Source: Rickettsiales bacterium (GTDB taxonomy: Bacteria > Pseudomonadota > Alphaproteobacteria > Rickettsiales > SXRF01). From it: 64,000 bases of DNA. The stretch spans positions 109,044 to 173,043 of the forward strand of contig JAJTHB010000005.1 in assembly GCA_021299465.1 (NCBI GenBank). Reading direction: 5' to 3'. The notes under the pieces are model-generated. The model saw only the letters and a program-made list of their open reading frames with translations. It searched no databases and was not told the DNA's origin. Positions 52,241 to 60,876 of the stretch are shown here, piece after piece (the stretch's first letter is position 1; each line of letters begins with the position of its first letter). Position numbers and translations under genes: made by a program.

Positions 52241-54625
52241 ATGGCGTACGATTCGGAAGAAGGCGATTATTCTGGCAGAGGGCGTTTTGATCAAACGTCT
52301 GACTTCAGCACGACTGTCATCAGCAATGATGGGCGCTTTCTAGGGGTCAAGCTATCGCAGGAGATGGCTTCACAGCTGCGTACATTCTACCCCGCGCTTC
52401 TAGACTGGGCTCGCAGGCAAGGCGAAAAAATAACGGCTCCTACGGCAACCAAGTTTGCCAAATCCGTGCTCGGTGCCACCGAGCATGAAGCGACGAAATT
52501 CGCAGGCAAAACAACGAATGCAGTTGGCTACGGCATCATCCTCAGCAACCAGCTGTTCGATGTTGGCGGCAATGTCTATGATTCAGTTAATTCCCTGAAT
52601 GACTTGCGCCAGGCCGTCAAGCCGCTTCACGGCGCCGGAGCAGGATCTCAGGTTTCGCCGCTGAGTGGTGATAATGAAGTAGTCAGCAATGCTCGCTCAA
52701 AAATTAAAAATCTGTTCTGGAGCAGGCTCCTTCAAACTGCGACGGGTACGATCGCGATTGCCCCAGCTCTTATGAGCAAAATCGGTGAGCAGAAAATCAA
52801 AAATCGTGAGCGTGAAGAGAAGCTTGAATTTGAAAGAATTAAAAATGATCCCGACGCGCTGTCCGAGTTTATATCAAAAGGTGCAGGTGATAAGGCTACT
52901 CAGATTGAATCAGAAGTAAGTGCCAAAGCGCTTGAAATAGCGATTGAGAAGCGTCGTGTTGAGTATATTAACAAGTATGAAGCCTACAAAGGAACAAATT
53001 CGGCAAGGGTTACTGAGGAAATTAAAAAAGGCCTAGAAGTAACACCGGATAATGTTAGAAGAAAACTAACCAAGCTGCGCGAGTATGGTATCGATACCAG
53101 ATATGCAGAACAGGTTATTTATCAAGCGAAAGCTGATAAATCCAAGTTAGAGCAGGCACTAAAACAAGCTTCGGAAGAATTAAACAGAACAATTGCAGAA
53201 GAATTGCCGGACATTGTTGAGCAAAGAGTTAAAGCAAGTTTTGTTAAACAAAACGGTGCGTTTGATCGTGAATGGGAAGAGCATGGTGGCTATGACAGAA
53301 ATAGAAAGCCAACCATAAAAGATGAAATCGAAAGTAAGTACCGTAAACTTGAAGAAAGTTCTCGCGAGCACGATGAGGACGGCCATCGTGGATATGGCGG
53401 ACACAAACACAATGAGCCAACGGGTGAAATAGCCAAAATGGCTGCGGGTCTTGGTGCTGGTATTGTATCAGAACTTTTCAGCAATAAGCTGGTTGGTAAG
53501 AAGCTTGAAAAATATAGTGACCCGATTGCACTTGATCGCATTCTCCACCTTCGCCGTGTGCTAGAAAAAGCCAAGGGAGATGCACCGGAAGCTGTGCCTG
53601 ATTTCAAAGGTGGCAGCGAAATGGGTTATGTACGTTATGTGCATGAAATCTTCCAGGAGCATCAGCGTGATTGCGGCCGCACCGAGATTGGGGCTCGTTT
53701 CAGTGAACAGATGGATAAAGCGCGTTGGGATGATGCCGCGATTTTCCAACTGAAGGATGAAGAGCTGAATCCATACGAGTTTGCAGTTCGTGCGATTGCA
53801 AAACGTATCAAAGATGGCCGCATGGATGCCATTGCCCTGGTGGAGCTGGTGGGCAATAAAGGCCAGAAAATTGTTCGCGATGACGGGCGCAGTTTTGGTC
53901 CGCTGGGCATCGGCAAAGATGATGCGGCAGTTAAAGAAGCGCTGAAGAAAATTATTGATGATAAATCAGCAAGGCTGCGCGTTGAGCAAAACCAGACCCA
54001 GGCGCAATTCAATGAAAAGTTGGGTGATTTTACATTTAATATCGACGATTTAAAACGTGCATTGGATGATAAAACCCAGGACCCAGAGCTTCAGGCGTTT
54101 TTGTTCGAAGTGTTCAGCCAGGTTGTTGGCAGCGATGACTTGCTAAGCAAGAAGCTTGGTATGAGCAAGGAACGTATATTGAAGCTTCGTAAAGACAGCG
54201 ATGCGGTGTTTTCTGAAAGTTTAGATGGTGTTGTTAAGGTTCTGGCCGAAATGCTGGAGAAGGAACCCGATAAACTCAAGCAGCTGATTAAAATTACCGA
54301 TAAAGAACAAGAACTGATTGCAAATTATGCCGTTCAGCTTAATGAAGGCAAGCATGTCAGCGATATCACGCCCAATCGTGAAGAGAGAAAAGCGGTCGAG
54401 ACGATAGTCGCTAATGCTCTGATGACGATGAATAAGCCCGAAGCCACACCAGGCTTCTGGAGCAAGGTTGTTGCTGCTAGAAAGTCAATCATTGAGCCCA
54501 AGAAAAACAATGATGTGGTGCAATCGCTGGTAGCAGATAAAGAAGAAGCTGCAAGCATGGCTGATCGCGTCACAAAGCGGCGCAGCCGTGGCCAAGAACC
54601 CTCTGAAGAGCTTATGGGGGTTTAG
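52241..54625 (+). CDS. Inserted 794-residue helical protein of unknown function
   Basis: First gene of the large insert. It is highly charged and predicted mostly helical, with a coiled-coil region (about 195-335: IGEQKIKNREREEKLEFER, then AKADKSKLEQALKQASEELN) and no signal peptide. A moderately hydrophobic stretch near 145-175 (FWSRLLQTATGTIAIAPALM) could be membrane-interacting. Its C-terminal half has FNIDDLKRALDDKTQDPE and repeated ELxxFL-like helices. It replaces in position a tape-measure gene but does not look like one: no hydrophobic TMP-like or repeat pattern. The next gene starts 3 nt after. Confidence 0.65.
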   Translation: MAYDSEEGDYSGRGRFDQTSDFSTTVISNDGRFLGVKLSQEMASQLRTFYPALLDWARRQGEKITAPTATKFAKSVLGATEHEATKFAGKTTNAVGYGIILSNQLFDVGGNVYDSVNSLNDLRQAVKPLHGAGAGSQVSPLSGDNEVVSNARSKIKNLFWSRLLQTATGTIAIAPALMSKIGEQKIKNREREEKLEFERIKNDPDALSEFISKGAGDKATQIESEVSAKALEIAIEKRRVEYINKYEAYKGTNSARVTEEIKKGLEVTPDNVRRKLTKLREYGIDTRYAEQVIYQAKADKSKLEQALKQASEELNRTIAEELPDIVEQRVKASFVKQNGAFDREWEEHGGYDRNRKPTIKDEIESKYRKLEESSREHDEDGHRGYGGHKHNEPTGEIAKMAAGLGAGIVSELFSNKLVGKKLEKYSDPIALDRILHLRRVLEKAKGDAPEAVPDFKGGSEMGYVRYVHEIFQEHQRDCGRTEIGARFSEQMDKARWDDAAIFQLKDEELNPYEFAVRAIAKRIKDGRMDAIALVELVGNKGQKIVRDDGRSFGPLGIGKDDAAVKEALKKIIDDKSARLRVEQNQTQAQFNEKLGDFTFNIDDLKRALDDKTQDPELQAFLFEVFSQVVGSDDLLSKKLGMSKERILKLRKDSDAVFSESLDGVVKVLAEMLEKEPDKLKQLIKITDKEQELIANYAVQLNEGKHVSDITPNREERKAVETIVANALMTMNKPEATPGFWSKVVAARKSIIEPKKNNDVVQSLVADKEEAASMADRVTKRRSRGQEPSEELMGV

Positions 54626-54628
54626 CGC

Positions 54629-55783
54629 ATGACTTATTTCCACTATTACGCGACAACCAGCAGGAACCTTGACAGGGTGCTGCAGTATGGCGTGTATCCT
54701 GTCGCTCAGACAGCAGGTTATCTGTTCGCCAGGCATCTTGGAGTAAAAGATAGTAACCGTGTTGCGAGTGATTTTGCACGCTTAGTAAGCGCAGGGCTTT
54801 ATTCTGGCTTGACGACTGCCTTCTTTGGAATGGAGTCTGAGCTTATCGATGCTAACGCAAGAGAAGCGGTATCGGTCGAAATGGGTGTTGACCCTAAAAA
54901 ATTAGAATTTTCTGATTATAAATATTCTAAAAATACTATTGTTTCTAAGGCCTATGAAGACATTATCAGGTTACAAAAATACCGTTATGGCACGGATATG
55001 CTTTTCCTGCTTCCAACCATACTGCGTATTGGTGTGAACGGTGCTAATAAGGCGGGGTTTTCAAAAATATCTTGGCCAGAGGGCAAAAGCTTAGAAACTA
55101 ATCCCGATGATCACGGTAAATTTGACCATTTACTTAATGGCCATTTGGGCTGGAACATGTCGGTCTATGCAGGTAAAGCGGCATATTGGGCAGGCGAAAC
55201 ATTCATGGTTCCCAAAACTGGTAACTATGAAGTGGTGAAGCTTAGGGAAAATCTGCAATCCACCGCAAAGGATATCACCGCTAATGATCTTTTTGCTGTT
55301 TATCAGCGCACGCGTAGCGACAAGAAATTAAAAATTATTGAAAATGATAGCCCTGACGAACATAAAGCCATATGGCCACTTTTACAAAAAATGGCTGATG
55401 CTTACAATCGGCATGATGGCAAGTTTGGCATTTCAGAAATTGTTTACCTAATTGGTCTTGGAAAGATTAATATACATGCTCCTGATGGTGAGACAATTAG
55501 TGAAGATGCAATCAAACAATCATATATTGAAATAGAGAAGGTGGAAACCATTGGCCTTCAAGGTATTCGTGAAGAAAACCACCGCCGTCGCCTAATGGAA
55601 GGCCGCGGTGAAAAACACGAAAAGAGCTTTGTCGACGGATTGGTGGATGGTGCATTTAACACGGTTCAAAAAATACTTCGTAATAACCCCAGAGACCACG
55701 TTCGCAAGATCAAGACAGAAGAGTATGTCACAGTTCGTGATCCTGGTGAGCTGACGAACTGGAACTATAGCATCAACAGGTAA
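54629..55783 (+). CDS. Inserted 384-residue protein of unknown function
   Basis: Second gene of the large insert, 3 nt after the first, with GGGGG before its ATG. Hydrophobic helices are near 20-35 and 48-66 (FARLVSAGLYSGLTTAFFGM), and FLLPTILRIGVNGANKAGF is near 128. The C-terminal third is charged (RIREENHRRRLMEGRGEKH-like). It shares with the gene at 48320 a pattern of hydrophobic helices separated by charged loops, without clear alignment. No family recognised. Confidence 0.6.
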   Translation: MTYFHYYATTSRNLDRVLQYGVYPVAQTAGYLFARHLGVKDSNRVASDFARLVSAGLYSGLTTAFFGMESELIDANAREAVSVEMGVDPKKLEFSDYKYSKNTIVSKAYEDIIRLQKYRYGTDMLFLLPTILRIGVNGANKAGFSKISWPEGKSLETNPDDHGKFDHLLNGHLGWNMSVYAGKAAYWAGETFMVPKTGNYEVVKLRENLQSTAKDITANDLFAVYQRTRSDKKLKIIENDSPDEHKAIWPLLQKMADAYNRHDGKFGISEIVYLIGLGKINIHAPDGETISEDAIKQSYIEIEKVETIGLQGIREENHRRRLMEGRGEKHEKSFVDGLVDGAFNTVQKILRNNPRDHVRKIKTEEYVTVRDPGELTNWNYSINR

Positions 55784-55785
55784 TT

Positions 55786-55792
55786 ATGACAG
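55786..55792 (-). promoter_or_regulatory. Perfect PhoB half-site before the 588-residue insert gene
   Basis: CTGTCAT on the minus strand, with CAAA before it and a degraded partner heptamer (AATGTAA) 11 bp away. It lies just after the stop of the previous insert gene. Confidence 0.3.
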
Positions 55793-55833
55793 TTTGTTAC
55801 ATTGGTTCTTAAATTGAGGGTTAGCTGTTTGAG

Positions 55834-55890
55834 GTGTCACAAATAATTAACAGAACCGTTATGGGAATCAGTTGTTTAGTGCGCTATAAT
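55834..55890 (+). promoter_or_regulatory. Pho-box-like repeats and consensus -10 before the insert gene at 55923
   Basis: GTGTCAC (55834-55840), AATTAAC (55845) and CCGTTAT (55856-55862) are in phase every 11 bp. The perfect -10 TATAAT is at 55885-55890, 22 bp beyond the last unit and 32 nt before the GTG. This is weaker than the 50131 site, but the phase is kept. Confidence 0.4.
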
Positions 55891-55922
55891 GAAATTATCG
55901 AATAATTAGATTAGGTAAGCAA

Positions 55923-57689
55923 GTGGTTGGTACAGAAGTATTAAGAACGGCAGATGTGGTGCTAGACGCCAAAAAGGCAATGGATGCTAGCCACAAGGCC
56001 GCCGCGCTTTCTGCGAGGGATCACATCTCGCAAACGGGCGGGATGACGCTTAATGCTGCTAAGGGCCTGACCGCTGAACAAAAAAGAGCGAGATACGCCC
56101 TTGAGATTGAAGCGAAACAATATGCACCAACCGCAGTTGATAAGACCATTGGTTTTGCCGGATCAATCAGTAGTGCGCTTAGTATCATTCCGTTTTTTGG
56201 GCTCGGTGCGCTTAACATCGTAGGTAAGGGCATAGGTTGGGTCGGCAAAAAGGCGGGTGTTAAAGGTGTTGAAACAGCAGGCGGTAAAATCAGCGCGCCT
56301 GCCGAATGGCTCAACAAAAATGATTTCTCGACCCTTGGACAAAAAATGGGTATTGGCGAAACCGCAGGCCGTGTTTCACAGGCAGCGGCAGATGGCACTG
56401 CTAAAGCAGCTGAGACACTTGGCGTGCAGCGATTCGTCGGCAATCGTATGCAGGGCAAGGCTTATGGAAAGGCTCATCGCCATTTCCTGGACGCAAAAAA
56501 GCATGCAGAAAAAATTGATCTTTCCGCATTACCAGCGGATATGAGGACGGATTTTGAAGTCATCCATGAACATATGAGTGGTGCTGCTAACGTCGGCGAG
56601 ATTGAAAGTCACTTAAGAAAAACCGCCTCTGTTGCTGCGCCCGTTGAGGTGGCTGCTGGCGCTGCTGGTGCAAAAGAATTTGCTGAAGTGACGAAAGCTG
56701 CAAAGCCAACGCTTAGTGAAGCGATCGCAAATGCAGAAAAACACATGGAAGCAATCACTGCCAAGGGCAGTACCGTTTCCAGAGAAGCGGCTAAAGATTT
56801 CAAAAAAATGCTCGGCTCTACCGGCAAGATGACTGATGCTATCGGTCATGTTGGTGGCTGGAGCAATGTGGGTAAATCAATTCGTGATGTGCCTGGTAAG
56901 CTTGCAAAAGCCCCCATTGCGCACACGATGATGAATGGCGCGTTCGTTGCTGGCTCTGCTGTTTCCATGGCGGCTGATGCACGTTCTGCGCAATCCCAAC
57001 TGCGCATGGTAAAAGAAATGTATGCAGATATGACCGGGCAGTCTGCCGCGAATATTTCTATTGCGCGTGTTTTGCTGGGTAGCGTACCCGAGCCTGTTGC
57101 GCGTGCGCGTAAAGCACTCGTCGGGCAATATTTCCTTAAAGGCGCTGCTGATACTGCCAATATTATCATTAACACCAAGCAGGCTATTAATCATAAATTC
57201 AGTATCGCTAAAGCCATGATCGGCTTTCTGGGTGCGGAAGCTGTTTCCCACGTGGCGGACGGTATGGTCGCGGATCATACGGCAGAAACCTATGTTGCGT
57301 TCAAGCAGGCCTATCTTGCTTCTAAAGCTACTGGGCAGCCGCTCGAAGCGGCGCAATATGCTGAATTCATTGGCATGGTAAGCCCTGAACTGGCGAAACG
57401 CGGCGGTGGTCGTAGCCGTTTTGCACAGGAGATTGGCACTCAATACGCTGAAGCTGGTTTGGACCCCGCTGCGATTATGAAAGAGATAGCCAGTGGCAAG
57501 CTGATGGCGCGCGTGCATGGCATCATTGAAAAAACAGAACAAGCTAAGGCAGCTGAACCCAAGGCAGTTTCTCATGCCGCCAGTGTTCGTGGGGATGTTG
57601 CTGCTCGCACTCATCGCCCAGTTGTTGGCAAGCATACCCATGATGTTGTAGCAGCTGATCAAACTGGATTGCAGCCGGGAAGGGCATAG
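55923..57689 (+). CDS. Inserted 588-residue Ala/Gly-rich protein of unknown function
   Basis: From GTG, with AGGTAAG before it. There are several Ala/Gly hydrophobic stretches: ISSALSIIPFFGLGALNIVG near 79-98, MMNGAFVAGSAVSMAADARS near 341-360, and KAMIGFLGAEAVSHVADGMV near 435-454. Between them are helical, charged regions. The C-terminus carries a histidine-rich tail (THRPVVGKHTHDVV). No signal peptide. The composition resembles membrane-inserting or pore-type proteins and the mixed hydrophobic/helical layout of tape-measure proteins, without their repeats. Third gene of the insert; the next starts 3 nt later. Confidence 0.6.
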   Translation: MVGTEVLRTADVVLDAKKAMDASHKAAALSARDHISQTGGMTLNAAKGLTAEQKRARYALEIEAKQYAPTAVDKTIGFAGSISSALSIIPFFGLGALNIVGKGIGWVGKKAGVKGVETAGGKISAPAEWLNKNDFSTLGQKMGIGETAGRVSQAAADGTAKAAETLGVQRFVGNRMQGKAYGKAHRHFLDAKKHAEKIDLSALPADMRTDFEVIHEHMSGAANVGEIESHLRKTASVAAPVEVAAGAAGAKEFAEVTKAAKPTLSEAIANAEKHMEAITAKGSTVSREAAKDFKKMLGSTGKMTDAIGHVGGWSNVGKSIRDVPGKLAKAPIAHTMMNGAFVAGSAVSMAADARSAQSQLRMVKEMYADMTGQSAANISIARVLLGSVPEPVARARKALVGQYFLKGAADTANIIINTKQAINHKFSIAKAMIGFLGAEAVSHVADGMVADHTAETYVAFKQAYLASKATGQPLEAAQYAEFIGMVSPELAKRGGGRSRFAQEIGTQYAEAGLDPAAIMKEIASGKLMARVHGIIEKTEQAKAAEPKAVSHAASVRGDVAARTHRPVVGKHTHDVVAADQTGLQPGRA

Positions 57690-57692
57690 GCA

Positions 57693-58649
57693 ATGGTTGA
57701 AGAAGTCAAAAATGTTGCAAAAGGGACGTTTGGTAAATTTGGTGGTGTTGCCGTAGATGGCGCATTCGTGGCATGGGACACTTACAGTGCGATTAGCCAA
57801 GAGAATAAACGCCGTGCTGATTTGGCGCGGCAGTTAAGTCGCTCTAACCTTGAGATTGAAGCTAAGAATAATTCCGCACTAAAGGCAGAGTTGGAAGCGC
57901 TTAATGAAAAAACCAGGGATGCGATACGCAAATCTGTTGTAGGGCTTGGCGGCGCTGGTGTTGGTGCAGTAGCTGGTGCCAAAATTGGTGGGGCTATCGC
58001 TACTTTTGCGATTCCGGTGCCCATCGTTGGAACGATTACTGGTGCTACTGTTGGTGGTATTGTTGGATCCGTTGCCGGTAGCTTTACGGCAACAGCGGCT
58101 GATTCAGCTATTTTTGATAAACCGAGCAACAGTGCGTTTGCAATTAAGGCAAGCATTGAAGAAGATATCAAATCCGGCGCAGGTGTCTCGGATGTTAAAA
58201 CTTTTGCATGGCTTGCCAGCGGATTACCAAGCGATAAACTGAAATTTATCAATGATCAGGTGAAAAAAAGATCGGGCGGTGATGTATCAACACTCGAAGA
58301 GGCTGTAAGCAAGGGGCGAGCGGACGTCTTATCACAACTTGCTAATGAGCCTGCGATTGACGAACTTCTGGGAGCTAGTCTTGGACTGAACCCTATTCCA
58401 GGCATGACAACATCTGCCCAGATTGCGCAAATGCTTAATAACGGCATGGATCCCAACGTCATGATGCGCTCAGAATGGCGTGTAGCACTGATTGACAAGA
58501 TGAATGCAAGCCAGATTGGCATGATGATGCAGCAGGGAATGGATGTCAGCTCACCAACTGGTGACCCATTGCCAACCATGCGTCATGATGGTGGCAGGGA
58601 AGTTCCAGGCGGCGGTCACCGTAAGTCGGGCAAGCCTGTTCGCGTTTAG
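57693..58649 (+). CDS. Inserted glycine-zipper membrane protein of unknown function
   Basis: 318 residues. A charged helix (about 30-75) is followed by a strong glycine-zipper region near 80-135 (VVGLGGAGVGAVAGAKIGGA and ITGATVGGIVGSVAGS), then soluble helices and a Gly/His tail (DGGREVPGGGHRKSGKP). Glycine-zipper segments are common in pore-forming and membrane-anchored proteins. It is the last of the four-gene insert; the DUF2460 tail gene starts 32 nt later, and GGAG precedes that gene. Confidence 0.62.
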   Translation: MVEEVKNVAKGTFGKFGGVAVDGAFVAWDTYSAISQENKRRADLARQLSRSNLEIEAKNNSALKAELEALNEKTRDAIRKSVVGLGGAGVGAVAGAKIGGAIATFAIPVPIVGTITGATVGGIVGSVAGSFTATAADSAIFDKPSNSAFAIKASIEEDIKSGAGVSDVKTFAWLASGLPSDKLKFINDQVKKRSGGDVSTLEEAVSKGRADVLSQLANEPAIDELLGASLGLNPIPGMTTSAQIAQMLNNGMDPNVMMRSEWRVALIDKMNASQIGMMMQQGMDVSSPTGDPLPTMRHDGGREVPGGGHRKSGKPVRV

Positions 58650-58681
58650 GCGAATATTTTCTATTTATTTTTGGAGTTTTT

Positions 58682-59284
58682 ATGGCGTTTGTGGAAGTGC
58701 GCTTCCCAGCGGATATCGCTTTTGGTTCCGCCGGCGGCCCTGAATATAATACCGATATTGTCATTACCCAGGGGGGGTATGAGCAGCGCAACATCAACTG
58801 GTCGCAGGCGCGCGCGCGCTATAACGTGGCGCATGGCGTCAAAACACAAGCACAGCTTGATGAGTTGATCGCCTTTTTTCGCGCGCGTAAGGGCAGGGCG
58901 GATGGCTTCCGTTTCAAAGACTGGACGGACTACAGAGTAACCGGCCAATCACTAGGCAGCGGTAATGGCACCAAGACCCAGTTTCAACTTGTAAAAAGCT
59001 ATATAAGCGGTTCGGTCACTGAGAGCCGCACTATCAATAAACCTGTTGCGGGGACGGTTGTTGTTTACCTAAACGGCGTGGTTCAAAATCCATCAACCTA
59101 TAGTTTGAACACGACTACCGGCATGATCACTTTTAATACTGCGCCGGCAAATGGCGTTGCCGTTATGGCTGATTTCGAATTCGATGTGCCGGTGCGCTTC
59201 GATACTGACCGCTTGTCTGCGACGATCGATACCTACGCCAGCCATAGCTGGAGCGATATTCCGCTCGTTGAAGTTCGGGTATAG
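58682..59284 (+). CDS. GTA gene 12-like tail protein (DUF2460, TIGR02217)
   Basis: 200 residues. It starts MAFVEVRFPADIAFGSAGG and has YEQRNINWSQARARYNVAHG near 33-52, FFRARKGRADGFRFKDWTDY near 65-84, and ends in SWSDIPLVEVRV. These are diagnostic for the DUF2460 tail proteins of GTAs and related phages. It resumes the structural order after the insert. The next gene begins 2 nt after. Confidence 0.94.
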   Translation: MAFVEVRFPADIAFGSAGGPEYNTDIVITQGGYEQRNINWSQARARYNVAHGVKTQAQLDELIAFFRARKGRADGFRFKDWTDYRVTGQSLGSGNGTKTQFQLVKSYISGSVTESRTINKPVAGTVVVYLNGVVQNPSTYSLNTTTGMITFNTAPANGVAVMADFEFDVPVRFDTDRLSATIDTYASHSWSDIPLVEVRV

Positions 59285-59286
59285 CT

Positions 59287-60150
59287 ATGAAACAGATTTC
59301 CTCCGCTCTCGCCGCGCATATTGCTGGTGAGGTGACCACGCTTGCAACCTGCTGGAAGCTGAAACGCCGCGATAATGTGATCCTCGGCTTTACTGATCTT
59401 GACCGCGACATCACGTTTGAAACGGTGCTTTACAAAGCGGCCACCGGCTTTACGCCAACAGCCATTGAAAGCACCGCTAACCTATCCGTTGATAACCTTG
59501 ATGTGGAAGGAATGATCTCAGCAGCCAGCATCACGGAAGCGGATATTCAGGCAGGCCGTTATGATTTTGCGGAGATTGAGATATTTAAGGTCAATTATCT
59601 GGATTTATCGCAAGGTGCGCTCAAGCTTCGTAGGGGCTGGCTTGGCGAAGTTTCGCTTCATAAGCAGCATTTTGTCGCTGAAATAAGGGGGCTTACGCAG
59701 CTATTATCTCAGAATATTGGCGAGCTTTATTCACCATCTTGCCGCGCTAGCTTTGGCGATACGCGCTGCAAGGTCAATCTTGCAGCACATACAGTGAGCG
59801 GCTCCATTACGAGCCTTGTATCCAACCAGGAGTTTCGTGATACGGCTCGAACTGAGCCATCGGGCATTTTTAGTTTTGGCGTCATTACTTTTACCAGCGG
59901 CGCGAATCAAGGGCTTTCAATAGAGGTTAAGGAGTATGTTTTAAGCGGCGGCAGCGGAAAAATAACCTGCGCGCTGCCCATGCCGTTTAACTTGCTGGCT
60001 GGTGATAGCTATCAGCTAATCAAAGGCTGCGACAAGACGGCTAAAACATGCCATGAGCGTTATGACAATATCATCAATTATCGCGGCGAGCCCAGTGTCC
60101 CCGGAATTGACAAAATGCTTGAGACTGCTGGAACGAAAAGTAGCTGGTAG
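59287..60150 (+). CDS. GTA gene 13-like tail protein (DUF2163 / phage BR0599 family)
   Basis: 287 residues. ATCWKLKRRDNVILGFTDLD near 18-37 and SPSCRASFGDTRCKVNL near 154 are signatures, and the C-terminal cysteine pair is in KGCDKTAKTCHERYDN near 244-259. DUF2163 proteins form part of the tail tip hub, with an iron-sulfur-binding C-terminus reported for the RcGTA homologue from memory. It follows DUF2460 as usual. Confidence 0.93.
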   Translation: MKQISSALAAHIAGEVTTLATCWKLKRRDNVILGFTDLDRDITFETVLYKAATGFTPTAIESTANLSVDNLDVEGMISAASITEADIQAGRYDFAEIEIFKVNYLDLSQGALKLRRGWLGEVSLHKQHFVAEIRGLTQLLSQNIGELYSPSCRASFGDTRCKVNLAAHTVSGSITSLVSNQEFRDTARTEPSGIFSFGVITFTSGANQGLSIEVKEYVLSGGSGKITCALPMPFNLLAGDSYQLIKGCDKTAKTCHERYDNIINYRGEPSVPGIDKMLETAGTKSSW

Positions 60151-60188
60151 TTAATGATTTGGTAATGGTTTGGTGTCTTATATTAACC

Positions 60189-60377
60189 ATGAACATTTTA
60201 AAGAGTTTTTTTTCAGGAGCCATCTCTGTATTACAGGTGACAAGCGCTCCAATGCTCTATCGATACCCTTATCGTAATTCGGGTGAAGGGCTGCGTTCGG
60301 ATTGGCAGCGAATCAGCAATGATGTAGAAAATATTATGGGCAAGTTGAAATCGGAAGCTGAGCATGGAAGAGACTGA
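60189..60377 (+). CDS. Small inserted protein
   Basis: 62 residues from ATG at 60189 (a longer frame to 60159 exists). MNILKSFFSGAISVLQ is amphipathic, and the rest is polar helix. It overlaps the DUF2335 gene by 14 nt. Not a standard GTA gene. Confidence 0.5.
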   Translation: MNILKSFFSGAISVLQVTSAPMLYRYPYRNSGEGLRSDWQRISNDVENIMGKLKSEAEHGRD

Positions 60378-60867
60378 AAGACAAGTTGAACAAAAATTCG
60401 ACCGACCATACAAGACAGGTGGTTACCGCCAGAATGGTGGTAAGGACCGCGTGCAAAATCGTACCGTAGAAATATTGCCGCATCCCGAAGTGCTTGAAAG
60501 CTATAACTATGTGGTAGATGGCTCAGCAAAAATGATCCTTACTATGTTTGAGATCGAGCAAAAGCATCGCCACGAATGGGAAATGCAGGCGATTAAAGTG
60601 CATAGAACTTCCACAGTTCTCGGACAGATCCTTGGTTTTTTGATTGCCGTATCGATCTTTATCTCGGCAACCGTGATTGGGATGTATGGCCATACCACCA
60701 TTGCTGCGACTATCTGGGTGTTTGGCATGTCGATTGTAGTTATGGCGGGTATGGTGTGGGCTTATGCCAAAAGCATGGGGCAGCGACCATTATTTGCTCG
60801 CCCCACGATGCGCACCCATTTCCGGCCGCAAAAAGAACGCACTCAGGAATTACCTGAGACCGATTAA
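60364..60867 (+). CDS. DUF2335 membrane protein
   Basis: 167 residues. LPHPEVLESYNYVVDGSA near 40-57, MFEIEQKHRHEWEMQ near 62-76, then two membrane helices (about 87-106 and 117-138) match DUF2335 (PF10097), found in phages and GTA-like or defence contexts. Function unknown; the soluble N-terminal part is cytoplasmic. It is inserted between genes 13 and 14 of the structural order. The NlpC/P60 gene starts 9 nt after. Confidence 0.8.
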   Translation: MEETERQVEQKFDRPYKTGGYRQNGGKDRVQNRTVEILPHPEVLESYNYVVDGSAKMILTMFEIEQKHRHEWEMQAIKVHRTSTVLGQILGFLIAVSIFISATVIGMYGHTTIAATIWVFGMSIVVMAGMVWAYAKSMGQRPLFARPTMRTHFRPQKERTQELPETD

Positions 60868-60876
60868 GTATCCACC

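Noticed and set aside
56877..57800. Long minus-strand frame (307 codons) across the insert genes
   Set aside because: It lies opposite two well-supported plus-strand genes, has cysteine- and histidine-rich composition typical of antisense frames, and has no ribosome site.
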